Counted from the stretch's first letter, positions 1 to 14,398 are shown. The stretch is 64,000 nt of DNA from Patagioenas fasciata (GCF_037038585.1 NC_092560.1:59728549-59792548), one strand, 5' to 3'. The notes: generated by a model not told the origin, from the sequence alone. A program made the numbers and translations.

Positions 1-2243
1 AAAAGATCCTGCTCCAGTATTTACTACATGGCCTGCCTCTCACCTATCAGCTCAAGCACAGCCATCCAGATAGGCAGTCCTGCCACAGGGCACTTAGGAC
101 TGCACAGTTTCTCCATTAAGACTGTGATGCAATGAGCTGATAGTGATATATGAGAAGCTGCTGAAGTTCACCATGTAGGCTGTGATACCAGGTTGTGATT
201 GCAGAATCAGTGGTGCACTGGACAGCAGTGGTCACAGGCTGGACCACGTCAAGGTGTCTGTGAACCACGCAACTAGACTCAACCTAGAATCCAGTGTAGA
301 TATCACAGGTGGTTCTTACAGAGGCTCAATTAATTGAATGGAAATTTCAGGTTCAAAGGTTGTTTTTGTTTGCCTGTGCCAGGAGACTGTGTGCCAACAT
401 ATTTTGAAAAATTAACTTACTAGTTTCCACAGGAGAAGCCAATGGCACACACCCTCTGGACACTGGGCACAATGCCCACAGCATGTTGATTCATGACATA
501 GCAGTTTGATATCTGCAAGTTCATCACTGGTGTGAATTTAAGAGAACTTCAGAACCATGTAGTTTTCCTGTACATTTATTACTGTTGTAGAGCACTGGTC
601 ATATCACAGGAACCTTATGGGTCTGTACTGATAACCTTTTCCTCTGACCAACTATTTTTGTTATGTTTCATATCTTTCAGTTAACTATTAATCCATACAA
701 GCTCATGAAAATGTACTTGATTTTGAGAATCTTTGATAAGAAACCATGTCAAAAGGTGCCTGGATGTTCAGAAGGAATTTATTTTCAACTGTGAAAATGA
801 CCCACCTTCCCTTTACACCTCAATCATCTATTGGCCCTACAGACTGGTAAGTTTCTACTTCTGAAGTCCTACTTCTGACCTATGTCATTAGAATGCCATG
901 TTTAACTCATCAGAATTAGTCCTGTTCAGCCTTCTCCTTATCTTGTTTTGACATGATTTCTGCTTTTTGAAGAATTGTATATTTTTCATTTCTAAATATC
1001 TCCTTCAATCCGCTTTAAACACAGCAGCTCTTTTTAGTCCTTGTATATGCTTTAAGGTGGATAATAGAACCTACTTTGACAATTATTGCCGGTATCCAAT
1101 ACGGTGTATTTATTTCTTTTTTTTAAATAAAAATGAGTAATTGGAAAGCATTTTAGAACTGCTGACTTTTGTTTCTTTTGCACAAATTTTCTAGTTTCTT
1201 GGGTAGCTGATGTAGGAAGTGACATATCTTCTTTTCTTGACTTCTGGATTGACTTGGTCAATCCACTTCTTCACTTGACTTTCTGGATAATTTTCTATTA
1301 TAATTTTTCTTGATACGAGGTGAGGGATTATCTTGATGAGGACTTCTTGGTTCATTCTGTGTTCAAGTCAGAGCTTTTTTCTTCCAGCCTCACATGAGAA
1401 GATATTCACCTCCCTAACCTAACCAGCCACAGCCTCATTGATCACTGGTACATGTTCTGCCTGGAAGTATTGAGGATGGGTTAGCAGCAACCTCCCTGCA
1501 TGGCTTCCACCTCCAGGATCTGATAAAAATATGATGCTACCTACTTGGTGTAGGAGAGCAAAGACCATACAGGAGTGTCATTATTGATTATGAATGATAG
1601 CATTTACAGTGTCTTTTTGCCCCTGACAGAGTCCAAGTTTGTAACAACACTGAGGCAGAGCAAACAAGGGAGACAGCATGGTCCACAAATGGTCTTGAGA
1701 CATAAATTGACCACAACTATTGCAAGACCACATTGGAAGCATACAGGACCCAGATAACACCTTCTGGGAGACTCTCTGGCGTGCTCTACCACTCACCCAG
1801 AGACAGTGCAGAGACTGACTGGTGTAAAAAGCCAGGAAATTAAAACCTGAGGACACATTTGGAAGCAATTTTTCAGCACAAAACATAGAAAATGGTATTT
1901 ATGAGCTTTTTTTTCCAGAGCTAGGAGCCACAATTAAAGATGATGTTAAAAACAAATAAAAAATTCCAAACTTATATCCCATTCCTTTACATCCCATTGC
2001 AAAAATAATAGTTTTCATAAATTCTCAACACACGGGCTTGACAGTAGTTCTGAAAATCTGTCCAGTAAAAGAGTTTCTGAATATAGAAATTCAAGAAAAA
2101 TCTGCCTGCTTTCAGGTGCAAGAGTCATCTGGAAGTTTACTCTGAGCTGGAGTAATGAAAATTTAAAGGTGGAAATATTGTCACCTCATGCTGGACCCTT
2201 CAAAACCCAAGCAAATAAACAACATACAGAACAACATACAGAC
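1..2243. other. Unannotated sequence, no gene recognised
   Basis: I see no gene or named repeat here. The first 600 bases and 1380-1860 are somewhat richer in G and C than the surrounding AT-rich DNA and could be remnants of an unrecognised retroelement. Open frames of up to 101 codons at 1581-1886 on the minus strand overlap others and resemble nothing I know. AATAAA-like strings occur but are expected by chance at this base composition. Confidence 0.6.
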
Positions 2244-2262
2244 TTTTTTTTTTTTTTTTTTT
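2244..2262. repeat. Poly-T run (19 T)
   Basis: An uninterrupted run of 19 T. It could be the poly-A tail of a minus-strand insertion, but the sequence on its left shows no recognisable retroposed body, so I treat it as a simple homopolymer. Confidence 0.9.
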
Positions 2263-5200
2263 CCTCCAAGTCACTGCAGAATTGCAGAAACCACCACTAA
2301 ATCCTTTCTGCAGTTGAGGTTCTTGTTCATGACAGGTTTGCATCAGTGTGAAGTCTGGGAGTACTTACTCTCAACCAATGGAAAGAAAACCTAAGGTTTG
2401 ATTTTTACCTACAACACTTTATATTTCACATATGGACATGTCATGACTTATTGCTGGGTACAGTCTCCTGATCACAGAAATTATTATCTTGATACAAGCA
2501 AGAAGTGAGTGCCTCTTACTTCATATGAAATGTAGAGCTATAGAGCTGAGAAACTCCTTTGGGTGACTGTCAGATAGGGGGAAGCCTTTTTCAAAAATCA
2601 ACATAGCAACCATAGTTCATCTGAGCTCTTCCACTGAAGTATTAAGTTCCCACTTTCCTAGGACCATCCCTCATCTCCTCTTTTTGCCTTTGTAGCACCC
2701 TGTTTTATTTTCTTAATCTGGGCTCTCTTTTTTTGTGGTGCTTGAAAATCTGGCTGAGCACACAGCAGTGAGCTTGGTCTCTGCTTCGCTCAGTCACCTG
2801 TCACATAGACCTCATTAATCAGCAGGATTCAAGATTAGTATCTGAAAAATAGACTGAAAGCAATGAAATATCACTCACACCAGCAATATGTTTTGTCTAG
2901 GAATCTGAAAAAAAGTTGTGGGTTTGCTCTAAATTTTGGATAATTCAGTAGTTTTAATGATCTCTGTGGGTATAGATAGAAATGTGTTGCTTTGTCCTAA
3001 GTTTCTTTGGGTCCAACCAAGGGGCAGAGAGTTCCCTGCAAATATACTGTCCTTCTCTCCCTAATTCTGCAGCACCCTAGCACTTCTCAGAATGCCCCAT
3101 GGGTTGCTCACCATGTGGTCATGCAGCAATGAGGATGTCCAAGCAGGACAATGTCCCACAAAAATAACTGTGCTGAATGACATCTTGCAGTTCATATACT
3201 TCATCTACACAGTGATGAGTCTTCCCATAGTCTCTCTTTGTGGTGAATAAACATCTTCCATGACAAAGACCAAATGTTGTGTTTCATGTACATTGCTTCA
3301 TGACTAACACAAGAACTCTTTGCTTCAGTGAAACTGGAAGGCAGTCAGTGTCTTTCTCCAGAGAGCTGAACAAATTTTCCTTCTTTGATGTAAATTCATC
3401 GGTTGACTCATAACTGGGACAACTCACACTGGATAAGAGTTTCTGGGCCTCACAGAATAAATAGGTAAATAAACATGTCTTACACCAGGACAGGGAGTTT
3501 TCCATGAACCACAAAGTTACATACCCCAGTTCTTTTAAAGACCTCAGGTGTGAATTGTAGAAAACATAGAAATGACATTCATATCAGCCAGGATGTGCAG
3601 TGAATATCTGCAAAAAATACAGTAGCATTACAAATAACCACAGAGATGCTTTTTCTTCTCTGATTTATTCAAAGCTTCCTGAATGTTCTTAGTTTTTCTT
3701 TATCATTTAAAATGCTTATACTCTTCACGGGGGAAAAAAAAAAAACACAAACAACCTATCACACCTTTATTCAAGAGCACTTTGCTCAAGTTTCTACAGC
3801 AAAAAATATAAGTGGTTTCCCTCGCACCCGTCTCCTTCTTCACTTCTGCCCCAGGTCTGCTCCCCCAGCTTGTGCTGCTCACACAGCTGCTCTGTGACCT
3901 GGACCACTTCCCTAAGCTGGCAGCCACAGGCTTGGGTTTAGTTAAATTATGTTTAACCTCGCTCAACTACAGTTCAGTTCACTGCTTTGGTTCATTAGAT
4001 GGAAATGAACATCCACGGTTGGAGGGAACTGTACTGCTCAAGCTGCTTCTTCCAGACAGAGAAATGAACACGAAACTGCAACATCAGCATTGGATTTAAT
4101 TGTGTCAAAGTGAGTAGTCTCACCAGAAAACTCATGTACTAGACTGCTAATCAACTTAAAGAACTAATCAAGTAATTCTGAGGAACCTACCTGAGTATAA
4201 GATATAAGCAATAAGCATTTTCTATGTACTGCAGTGAATCTGTAAAACAAAAATGCATACAAGTAAAATTCTTTCCATCTCGTGAAAGGAGAAAGCTCCC
4301 CAATATCAAACCAAAAGAGACATGCTGCTTTGACAATGAAAAGATGCATATTAAATATGAAAATAAGCTGCAGATAACAAAAAGTGTTCCCTAAAACCCA
4401 AAAAGACTTTTTATTAATTAATTTTTGAATTTGAATAAATAAATATTTGAATAAATCCTAGAGGATTAAAGCAAAATTGCAATCTGTTTTAGCTATTTTA
4501 ATAATTTGCTATCCAGAAATCCTTGGAATAAGCTGGTTTATAGAATGACTAAAATAGCTTAATTGAAAATATATAGTTCAATAAACATGATTTAGTTGTA
4601 GCAGTAAAATCCACCCCTGCTATTCAACTGTGCAAATGGTACTGGACTACCAGTGTTTTGCTGTCCTGGATATGCGGCTGTCTAAGCCTAGCATCGGTGT
4701 GAACAGAAGGGGGTGGTGTTACCTCAGCTTGTGCAAGGATCTGCACTTTCCAAGAATGAAACAAAAAGATTACCCCTAACTTCATTAGCTCCACTGACAA
4801 AAGAATAAAATACATAGGAAGAGAAATGAACTGACATTATTTACATTAAATGAGACTTCTGAAATATTTTATTCCTGTTTGATATGGCTTTTTTTTTTCC
4901 CCCTCTACTCAGCATTGTGGGTTTAGATGATTCACAAAAGACACATGAAGTACACAGAAATATTTTGAATACAGTTCTGAAGCATCACTACACTATGCCC
5001 CATTTTTCATGCTATGTTACTCTTGTAAGCCCATTCTGTGCATTGCACAATAAGGTAGACAAAAGTAGTACATAATTTGGGATTCAGAAGACCCTCTCTT
5101 TGTGCCCAGCTGGCTGGATTTAGGATTTGAGAGAAGATTAGGCAATATCTCACAACTGTGGAAAAGAATTACAGGTGAGTACCCAATGGAGACGTCCATG

Positions 5201-6640
5201 GTAAGGTCAAGTCACACCCCTGCTCCAAGAAAAACTCACTGGAGGAAGATTTTGGTGAGCTAGTGGTAGCAAGGGGAATCTTGCTGTGCCATTGAGACCA
5301 GGAAGCATGCTGGGAGCAGCTGCATGGGAGGCCCAAGCTACGGAGGTGTTTATGTTTTGGTGTGTTTGGGGGTATGTGTGGCTTAGGGAACAAGGAGGGG
5401 TGTGTGTGTGTAAAAGAGAGAAAAGCCTTCTGCTAATTCGTTGGCAAAGTAGTAATTGGTCCTTGGGACTGTTTATTCAGTCAAAATGCCATACTGTAAC
5501 TCATTAATGCAACAATGGCTGCATATGCAAAACATCGCATAAATACTTTCTCAGTTAAATTTGAATAAAAGGGATAGCTATGTACAACATAAATACATAC
5601 TGCCACTAAAGTTACTTAAGTATTGTGTATCAGCTGAGGAGAGTACATTTAAGAATTATATGACAAAGAAAAAAAAGATCCACTGCTGTTCCAACAGCTT
5701 TTTAGAGTCTGGCTAGAATCGTCAATCTAAAAATTACTTTGGAAACTGATTCAAAAAGTGTGCTCCACACTCAAATATCTTGAAGTCATGGACAAACAGG
5801 GTTTCATCCAAAAACTTCCTCTGGTGAGGGAAAGAAACTTTCTATAGCCATTATTTGTTAGAAAGCTTTGCTTGCATTTTTCTGTCTCCTGCACTGTTGA
5901 TAATTCTGATTCACAAAAATGTCAAGCTTTTAAAGGGTTGTATTCCTTTCTAAAGGTGAAGATAAGTGTTCCTAACATCATGCAAAGTGGTCTGAGGAGA
6001 AGGAAGACTTCTGAAAACATGCATTTATGGCTCTTTGAAACTGTAATAACCACTTGGAGACTTGACAGTGTGTCATCACTGACCTTTTCATGTGAGCACT
6101 CATAATTGCAGAGAGATTAATTAACTAAGTTTTACTAAAATGTTTTGAAGATGTAAGATGCCAGATACTGTAAGTATGACAGAAAGTTTTACATACTTTC
6201 TACCTACTTGCAAAACAGTCTGCTTAGCTGAATATGTATGCAGAGTAAAATACTGCAAACTGCAGAAGTTGTAAGAGCAGCGTAAGACCTTGCAGTAGGA
6301 AGGAGAAGATACAATCAGTAATATATTTATCTATAGATATCTTATTCTATGGAAACATGGCTTTCAGAGACATCAGTATAATACGTACATTGAATTTGTT
6401 TCCACTAGTGTCCAAGAAGTGCCATGTGCTGCCTCGAAGAAAGTCTATAGTCACTACTCAGAAAAAAGTAACCTTAAAGTAATTGGTTTCATTTTGCTCA
6501 CTTTCTATATTTTACTCATCATAAAAGTCTTAGGTTTGCTTGATGTTGCAAGTTGACATGGCAAAATATTACTGAATTAGCCAAATCACAGTATTGGAAG
6601 AGGAATCCACTTTAATTTCTCTTATTCCCCATTTAGCAGT
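2263..6640. other. Unannotated sequence, no gene recognised
   Basis: AT-rich sequence with short overlapping open frames only. Two patches stand out by higher GC: about 3800-4100, which holds overlapping frames on both strands, and about 5160-5420, which contains a short GT-rich run. Neither shows a protein family, tRNA or repeat that I can name. Confidence 0.55.
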
Positions 6641-6738
6641 GAAATTAAGCATGTGCTTAATTTTAAGCACATGTGTAGATCCCATTGAAATCAGTAGGAT
6701 TTATGCACATATTTAAGTGCTTTGCTGAACTGGGGCCA
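6641..6738. repeat. Ancient amniote interspersed repeat fragment with internal hairpin
   Basis: The segment has the pattern of an old repeat seen across turtles, crocodilians and birds: a pair of inverted CATGTGCTTAA / TTAAGCACATG arms (about 6650-6673), then CCCATTGAAATCAGTAGGAT, then a third TTTAAGTGCTTTGCTGAA copy running into GGGGCC. The near-perfect 11-bp arms are separated by only two bases. Assignment to a deep amniote repeat rests on remembered consensus-like wording. I do not know its formal family name or whether it derives from a DNA transposon. Confidence 0.5.
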
Positions 6739-7129
6739 GTAAAGAAATAGGACTAATCTCATTAATAAAGGAAACAAGAGTTAGTCCAAGTTACTTAATC
6801 ACAATCTGTTTATGGTTAAAGAGTTGTGCTTTTTACATCTTCACTGTCTTACATTTTAAGAAATAAATACAAGTGAGAAAGGCTAATTCAACTTTCTGTA
6901 ACACAACAATACTATGATTTGTGCAGTAACACCTTTGTGATTGTTTGTTTGTTTGAACTACTGACATTTCCCTATAAGTCTGTGCTCAGCTTGGAAATCC
7001 CTTTTAACTGTGTTCTGTTTGCGCTTTTTCCCTCCTTTCCCCTCCACTAAATATGTTCTATTTTGTGTTTGGCAAAATTATACGGATTAGTGCTAAATAA
7101 CCAATACAAAGAGAAATTGTAATTTGAGA

Positions 7130-7192
7130 GATTTAGGGCCAAGTTTACTGATGTAAATCCTCACAGCTCCACAGCAGTAATTGAAGCAACAT
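7130..7192 (-). repeat. Ancient amniote interspersed repeat fragment (same family as the one near 28.2 kb)
   Basis: The block AGGGCCAAGTTTACTGATGTA followed by AATCCTCACAGCTCCACAGC is the reverse complement, with mismatches, of the block near 28205-28245 (GGAGCTACACTGATTTACAC). The core TGTAAATC followed by AGCTCCAC is shared. The two copies therefore lie in opposite orientation 21 kb apart. The wording matches a repeat scattered through sauropsid introns. Strand is given relative to the 28.2 kb copy taken as plus. Confidence 0.5.
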
Positions 7193-9429
7193 GAGTTGAA
7201 TGCTGGTTGAGGTTTTAGAACTTAGGGTTAGGGTTTTTTTCACTTCTTGCAGAATGTCTAGAGAAGAATTGAAGCTATTTTCTTAGAATTGCTATTAAAA
7301 ACTGTTCAGTTACTCAGTTTGTGTGTTTTTTCCCTGTAGACTGCAAAAGGCACAGATAATCTTGATACATTCTACCTAATCTGCAGGTGAGTATTTGTGA
7401 TTTGGCCCTATAAATCAGGTAATAAATTTTTTGATGATTGTAGGTACAATTCTTGAAAAGTGATTGTTATATAGAAACTCATAAAAATATTTCTTCAGAC
7501 TTGGATTCAGAAGTTCCACTTAGTGGAGACTTTAATCTATTTATGTTAAAAGACTGCAGAAATCAAATACAAGGAATATATCAATAAATAGTTGTGCAGG
7601 TTTTCATTATTATTTTTCATTAGGGAAAATCTGTTCTGAATACAATAAAAAAATAGAAGTACAAATAACACAGTTCACATATTGTAACTCATTGCACAAA
7701 AATAAAAGAAAAAAAAAAGTCAAACATTGGTTCATGTTATGTGTGCAAATATCCTCTCAAAATCCAGTAAGACGGTGAAAAGCTTAGAAAAGTAAGGACA
7801 TTGCCAAAGAATAGAAAACAAAGTTAATAAAAAGGAAACCTCAGCTAGAAGAAAATAATAATTTTAATGGAAAGACAGAAGCAACATATACAACAGGTTT
7901 CCTCTTAATATCTTTACTTGATCTAGTCTATGAATTTTGTGTCCTGAAGTTTACCAAAGAGGTTCATAGGAGTTGAAACTCAAAGTTGTCTATTTTCACT
8001 TTCAGATTGGTTTGTATTCCAAACATATTAAAAAGGAAAAATCTAATTCTATTCTAATTTCCACATGATGTTCCCTTGCTCTTACATTGCAAACCTGGCT
8101 AAGAACAGAAGACTGTATTTGATTACTACTTATTAGCCTGAGCCTCCATGGTTGTTTATATCCTGTAGGTAAAAGAGAGATAATTAATACAATAAACTAC
8201 CACTGCAATATTTTTTTTCCATCTATGGAGTTAATTAAAAATCTGATCTATCTCAGGATGCTAGCTGCCAATTTGATTTTTTACTCTGCCTGGTGTTGCT
8301 GTCATATGGCATAATGATAGCAATATAATTGAACATACTTTCTGTGGCTTTTATGTTTACTAGACCTTCTTGGAGCAGTCCTAGAAAATGAAGCATGAGG
8401 TTATTAAGCAGGACCAACACAGTGAGTCTGTAGTAAACACCTGTTTGTCTGGTGTTGTTTACATGTGTGAATTTGCCTGAATTAATTGCAGTGTTGCTCA
8501 TGGCACAAAAATTAACCGGCTGTTAGCGTGTCTATTTCAAGCATCCAGTTTCAGAAACCTATAAATTAGGTGTAAAATTTTCTCTGAACTGAAATGCTCA
8601 GAATCAGTTATTAAAAATATTGTCCTTCATAAAAAGAAATCGGCTTAAGCTATGAGTTCCAGCTAATATTCAAGAAGTTATAGTTGTTCGATATGTGTTC
8701 AAATTGAGGGATAATCTACACTTTTTGTGCACTTTCTTTATCTTCCCATAGCTCTCCACACATGCAAGTGGAGACAGGATAACCTTCAAATCCATATACA
8801 GGAATTAAACATGTGAAGAGTAACAGAAGAACAATTTCTATTCCGGGAACGTAGCCTGCAATGACAGAGACATGTGACTAGTGATAAATAGTCTGAAACA
8901 ATTTTGATATTTGGTAAATTCTCTGAACATCTTATAATTTAAGACTGGGAATATTCCCACTGCTGTGACTGTACAGCAGAAGAGAGAGGTTCAAACAGGT
9001 AAGGTTTAAATACCTCTTGTCAATTCTTACGTATCTGCCCATCTTGTGATATGCCCTTTAGAGAAGTGAAGTTTTATAGACAAGGAGATGAACAGAATTT
9101 CTTATCTATAGGTATGACAACAATGCATACAAAACTCAGTGAAAATAATTTCTCAAAGTGCGTAACTGTGTAAGGGACCTTTTAGTACTCAATCTGGCAG
9201 AACAGAAATAAGCATTAGGCAGCTTGATGTGCTAAGAGCATAAGCTCTGGCTGTAGATAGTTCTTCTGAACTAAAGATTACTGGGTTAAAAACTGTTCTA
9301 GTTCCTTGTTAGTCAGCTGGTTAAGTGTATGATCCATCTCATGAATATTTATTCCGTATTACATATAGACTAAATTATTACAATGGCTTGTTTGGCTGGG
9401 AAATCTTTCATTCCTCCTGTTTTTGCCCA
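7193..9429. other. Unannotated AT-rich sequence
   Basis: No gene or recognised repeat. There is a two-unit TTAGGG string near 7225 (too short to be telomeric), short A-rich runs near 7640-7720, and one 82-codon minus-strand frame at 8253-8501 without family resemblance. Confidence 0.6.
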
Positions 9430-9690
9430 TGTCCAGGCAGTAATCATCAAAGAAAGTGAATTAATAACCTTCTACAGCAACCAGAAAATTAAGGGCTTTG
9501 TGGTGGCCTTTTGCATCACAAGTGAAAGTACACCTTGAGTTGAGAAAACAAGGGCAGGCTGATTTAGCACACTGAACCATAAATTACTCTAATTGCCACC
9601 TAAAACTAAATGCACTGGGGAATTGTGAGGATCCCATTTACAAACCAGGACAAGTAAATCACAGTAGTATGTAACCTGGTAATTGTGAGA
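9430..9690. other. Candidate conserved non-coding element
   Basis: A stretch of mixed-composition, non-repetitive sequence with several homeodomain-type cores (GAATTAATAAC, ATAAATTACTC, CTAATTGCC, GGTAATTG) and no coding potential. Such texture is common in vertebrate developmental enhancers. This is inference from appearance only; no alignment was possible. Confidence 0.22.
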
Positions 9691-12600
9691 CTGATTCCCA
9701 AAGGTAAGATGGAGGAAAGAGGAAAAAACTTCTAAAATCTAACTTTTCCAAAATTTCTGAACTATTAGTGTATAAGTAGAAGTACTCAATTAGGTCTTGT
9801 TGACTTTGTTATAATCTTAGCTTAAAGAAAGAGGGAGAGAAAGGTTGCAATCATTTCATAAATGTTATCAGGATTGTTTGTGATATTTCATACCAGCTGT
9901 TGAACCGACTCCTGAGATATACATTAGTTTAAATATTCCCACAAAAGTTCAGGAAGACAAGTTATCACTGAAAACAACATGCTATATTCTCAGCTGGTGA
10001 TACAGGAGTCTTTGATACTCAGTCTTCCCTTTTTTCTTGGCATAAATGATTACAGAGATTAAATGGGGACTCATGGCTTCTGTTTTCAAACTACTACTAC
10101 ATATATGAGTGATTTTGCTTTTTGTAACATGTATAGCCCAGATTGATGGTATGTATGGTTGGAATTAGCCTTGATGAAAGCAATAAAATAGTGTTTTTTT
10201 CAGCAAACTGCTATCACAGGATTTGGTTTCCTCTAAGTCTTCATAATTTGGCACATAAGCCCCTCAGATCCAAAAGCAGTGGTGCTGTCATGCAGAGCTG
10301 GAAAGTACACTACTGGCTCAGTTTTGTTCTCTCTTTAAACAAATAACTCTGTGAACAGCTGAGAGTTTGGAAGACCAGTTCCCCACAACTCTCTCCTGTG
10401 ATTGATGGTGTGGTGTCTAATCTAAGTTTTAAACTCAAGCTGCAGGATCTCCCTCAGAGGGGACTGACTTGTGTCTTTTTCTTCCAACCAGCTATCAATT
10501 TTTCTGAAAGTGATAACCCTGCCTTTTTCATAATTGATTGAAATTAGCAAATATATTCCAATATTCATAAATTTGCATATGCAGTTTCATTGGACTCATC
10601 TGCTACAACTGTCATTTCTAACACAATGATTCTGGCAACTGAACAGCTCTGTTCAACAGCTCCTAAAGATAAAACAAGAATTTAAGTCACAAATGATAAG
10701 AAAGAAAATAGTGTATTGTAATAAGATCTAACAAGAGAAACAGTAACAGATTAATACCTCCTGTTTGTTCTTTCAAATGTTTTTACTATTATTATTCTTT
10801 AATATTTGAACAAAGGAATATGCAATGGGATTTTGCATTTAGTGATTATGCTCCTGTGTCTGCTGAAAAAAAAAAAAATACTGGTTTTATTTCTCCTTTT
10901 CCCAGAAAGCAAAAAGGAGAAAATTCCCAGATTCAGTTTGATTCCTCACACATTCCCTGATGATTGTCTTCTGGAGGGACAGACTCTTTGAAAGGCACAT
11001 CAGAGTCCTCTGTCAATATGGCTAGATTAGATATTGAAAGAGTTTATTTAGCCAAGATTTTGACAAGATTTTGGTTATATTCTTATCTTCTGGAGATCCT
11101 TAGAGCCTGGGAGTTTAGTACCCAGGCAGGAGAGCAGACACTGGCTCATATTATTAGTTTGTAAATTACAAACATATACTCTGTAGTATGTTACACTGTT
11201 GTCTTTTCAAGGCATACCTGTTTATGATAAGTCTGAAGGGGAATAATACACAATACCATGTTACATTTCTTCCATCTAACCTAATTCAGAGCTAGAAATA
11301 GTGCTCCTGGTCCTCTCAGTGCAAGAAAAATCCAGCTTCATCACGTTTACCATGAAAGAGGTGAACACACTATGCTTAAAAGATACACACAATTGTTAAT
11401 GAACATATCTAAATTCTTAAGCCTCAAAGGTAACGGGATTTTCCTTTCACATAGTAGGGGATTAAATCCTTCCACTTGCATGTGATATAAACTGCATGCA
11501 TCAAACTTGCAGAAGTTCCAAGCAACTGGCATTTCTTTCAAAGTTTCTATTTTCATGCTCTGAAAAACCCAAAATCATAATTTTGCATTCTAGTTGGTAT
11601 CAATTTCCCAAGACTGTGTGTCTGTTTAACACATTTTCTTCTCTATTTAACACATGAAGATACTTTTTCTGATCTAAGAATGTGTTTTGAAATACATCCA
11701 CCTTTCAAAGTAATTAGTTAGCAGATGTTTCCTAACAGCTAAAATTATTAATTTCAATAGTTGTTTCTTAATGTCACGGGCATATGTATCTAAGATATTT
11801 CATCCCATTGTTTTAATCTTAGCTGGCAAACATAAATAACAGAAAATACCACAGACCCTAATGCTTCCAGACTGGCAGAACTACAAGAATCAAGTATTTC
11901 ACAGGGAATGAGTATGAAAAAATTGCAAGAAATTTGGCATGACCTACACATGAGCTTTCACAGGTGAAAGGTGTGTGCACACAACCATCAAGAAATGCGT
12001 CTGAGTGCCCAAGTCTGTCATTTATTAAACAGCTGTAGGGTATTCTGATATAGTATAAAACAACTAACCTTATTTCCTTTTGTCTTAAAGAGAATTAAGA
12101 GGGTTTTTTTTGTTGTTGTTTTGTTGGAATGATTATTCATCATACTGTTTTATATAACATTGATATAGTACAATTAAGTTAGCTCTTGTATGAGAACAGC
12201 CTGGAAATGCAAATGTTTGTCACTATTGATGACCATCAGACCACAGTACAAACTCTAACAATCAGCAGAAAATTATTCACTTAAGTGGTCCCACTGGTTG
12301 CTCGTAGATGAAAATAATTCACAAGCTGACCTTCATCTGGAACCGTTACTCAAAACTGGTCAAGTCCTCTTATGCCTTATGAGATCAAATTCTTATTACT
12401 TGAAAAAAAAATGAAAGAATTGTTCATATATAGGTTAACATAGCACAAAATATTCTATCTTGTAAAAAAAAAAAACAGGATTAAATCCTTTCCTGTGCAT
12501 TTACCCATGCAGTAGAGTATCAGTCAGTTGAATTAATTATAACTACTACGCACTGTTTAAGAACACATTTCTTTACTCGTCCGACAGCACTCTTTTATTT

Positions 12601-14312
12601 TTTTCAACAAGATAATGAAGTACATGTTGTTTGAGTATTAACACACTCATACAAATACTTTTTAATTTAATTTTCATAGCACTAAGAGGGAATGTTATTG
12701 CTGGGGTTGTTTTTTCACAGCCTTTTTTGAAAGCTGTTGCACTTGTTAGTGAGCAAGAAACTTGAAGTCTATTCTTCCACCCACAGCCTGACTGTTGAAT
12801 ATAACTGGGAATATGATAGAACAGATTTTCCATCCATTTGCTTATAAGAAAAGCGTCCTTGCACAAAGCTGTAAATGACAGTGTAATTGACAGTCGTGAT
12901 TTTGCTCTCTAACCTCAGACTGAGTTTCAGACTGAAGTGCAAGAAAAGCAGGGCCACAGAGTATTACATCAGAGCTGTTACCTTCCATGGTGTGTAGGAG
13001 TTTCAGGGACATAATGGCCATATGGTTATTATTTGGGCAAACGTTGTACAGCAATGAAAATAAAGCAATGTTTGTTCTGATCTGGTAAGCATCCATTGAC
13101 AGAGCGCAGACAGGACAGATAGTAAGTCAGAGCCTATCAACACAAATGAAAGGAAATCATAGAAAGAGGAAGAAGTTAATATTTCATCTTCAAAAAGTGA
13201 TAAACATTCCCACGTGAAAAAGACATTTATTCAGCTAATGAATAATTAGGATATTCAAAACAATTATGTTTTCTTCGGCAGTTAGTATCACTGGCAACGA
13301 TTGCATTAAGCTGACTTCCCATTTAAAATACAGTCATCAGAAGAGGTCCAATAAATTATTTTCTGCCAACACATATAACGCATCTGTTAGAAGTACAAGA
13401 GAGGACAAAACATATGATGGTAAGAGTATCAACATTTTGAAGTCTTTTCTAACTTTCTGAGGTATTGGAACTTATTTAATTAAAGCATGTCTTAAACATA
13501 AGGAATCACAGCATGAATAGTGCTGAACAGGAGTGCAAGAAGCTGCATACCCTGATTGCTATTATTCCTTGCTTCCAAAAGCATCTGAGGACCCAATTTA
13601 GATGGAATACCTAGAGTGCTTTTTTCCTCTCCAAGATAAATATCTATTTATGCTTATATTTGTATAGCATAAATATATTTATATTATGTTTATATTTAGG
13701 CTAATAAAGTGCCTGGATTTTGATGAAGAATTCAAAACAGCTTCATTGGACAGAATTTGTGGTATGAGGAAAGACTATAGCTAATAATGTGAATATAACT
13801 ATTCAGGATACTTAAATGATCAGGGGTTGGCTTCAAGCAATTTCAACCTAATAGCATCACATCCCAGTGAATTCCAGTCACTTGTAGATCTGACTTGTTC
13901 CACTTCAACCGCTAATCAGGAATGGAAAGGTCTCCTAGAAAGTAGCATGTGTTCAGCCATTTCCAAGAACCTTTTCCTTTGGTTGACTGGTTGTGATGAG
14001 AACTGTGGAGAGATAAGAGAGAGGGCAGAAGAGTTCCATATCTACACCAGCATTTTAGAAAGAGAAACAAATTGCAAAGAGCAGCAGGGAGAGCTGGAGG
14101 AAAATGTGAAGTACTTGCCTGAAATCCTTGAGTGTGGCCAAGCATCTGGGAGCAGCAATGGTGTCAAAGGCATGGAGGCATGTTATTTTACTGAACCGAG
14201 AAAGGAAAATCGGAAGGAAAACTCTCTCTGCTGAAGAACAATGCAAGATTTATTTTTTTTTCCAATCAGAAAAATCTTCTATTTGTTCTTGACAGAGAAT
14301 TTCTATGTTGGG
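9691..14312. other. Unannotated AT-rich sequence, no gene recognised
   Basis: Contains short homopolymer runs and many short open frames. The longest is 135 codons on plus at 13827-14234, which starts in ordinary AT-rich DNA, has a 77-codon frame against it on the other strand, and resembles no family I know. I see no splice pattern tying it to another exon. Confidence 0.55.
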
Positions 14313-14398
14313 AAAAAACAACCAACCAACAACAACACAATAAACCACCACCACCAAACAAACAAATAAACAAAACCCAACCAACCAAAAAAAATTCC
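14313..14398. repeat. A/C-rich low-complexity tract
   Basis: About 85 bases made almost only of A and C: ACCAACC, ACAACA, CCACCACCACC, AAACAAAC and AACCAACCAACC units in succession. It is a degenerate tandem repeat with several overlapping registers rather than a single clean unit. Confidence 0.85.

Noticed and set aside
3880..3930. GTGACCTGGACCACTTCCCT, MIR-like word
   Set aside because: The neighbouring MIR words are missing, so the match is too short to call.
7223..7238. TTAGGGTTAGGG telomere-like string
   Set aside because: Only two units; expected by chance in a large AT-rich region and not an interstitial telomere.
13827..14234. 135-codon plus-strand frame
   Set aside because: No recognisable domain or splice partner, and competing frames on the other strand.
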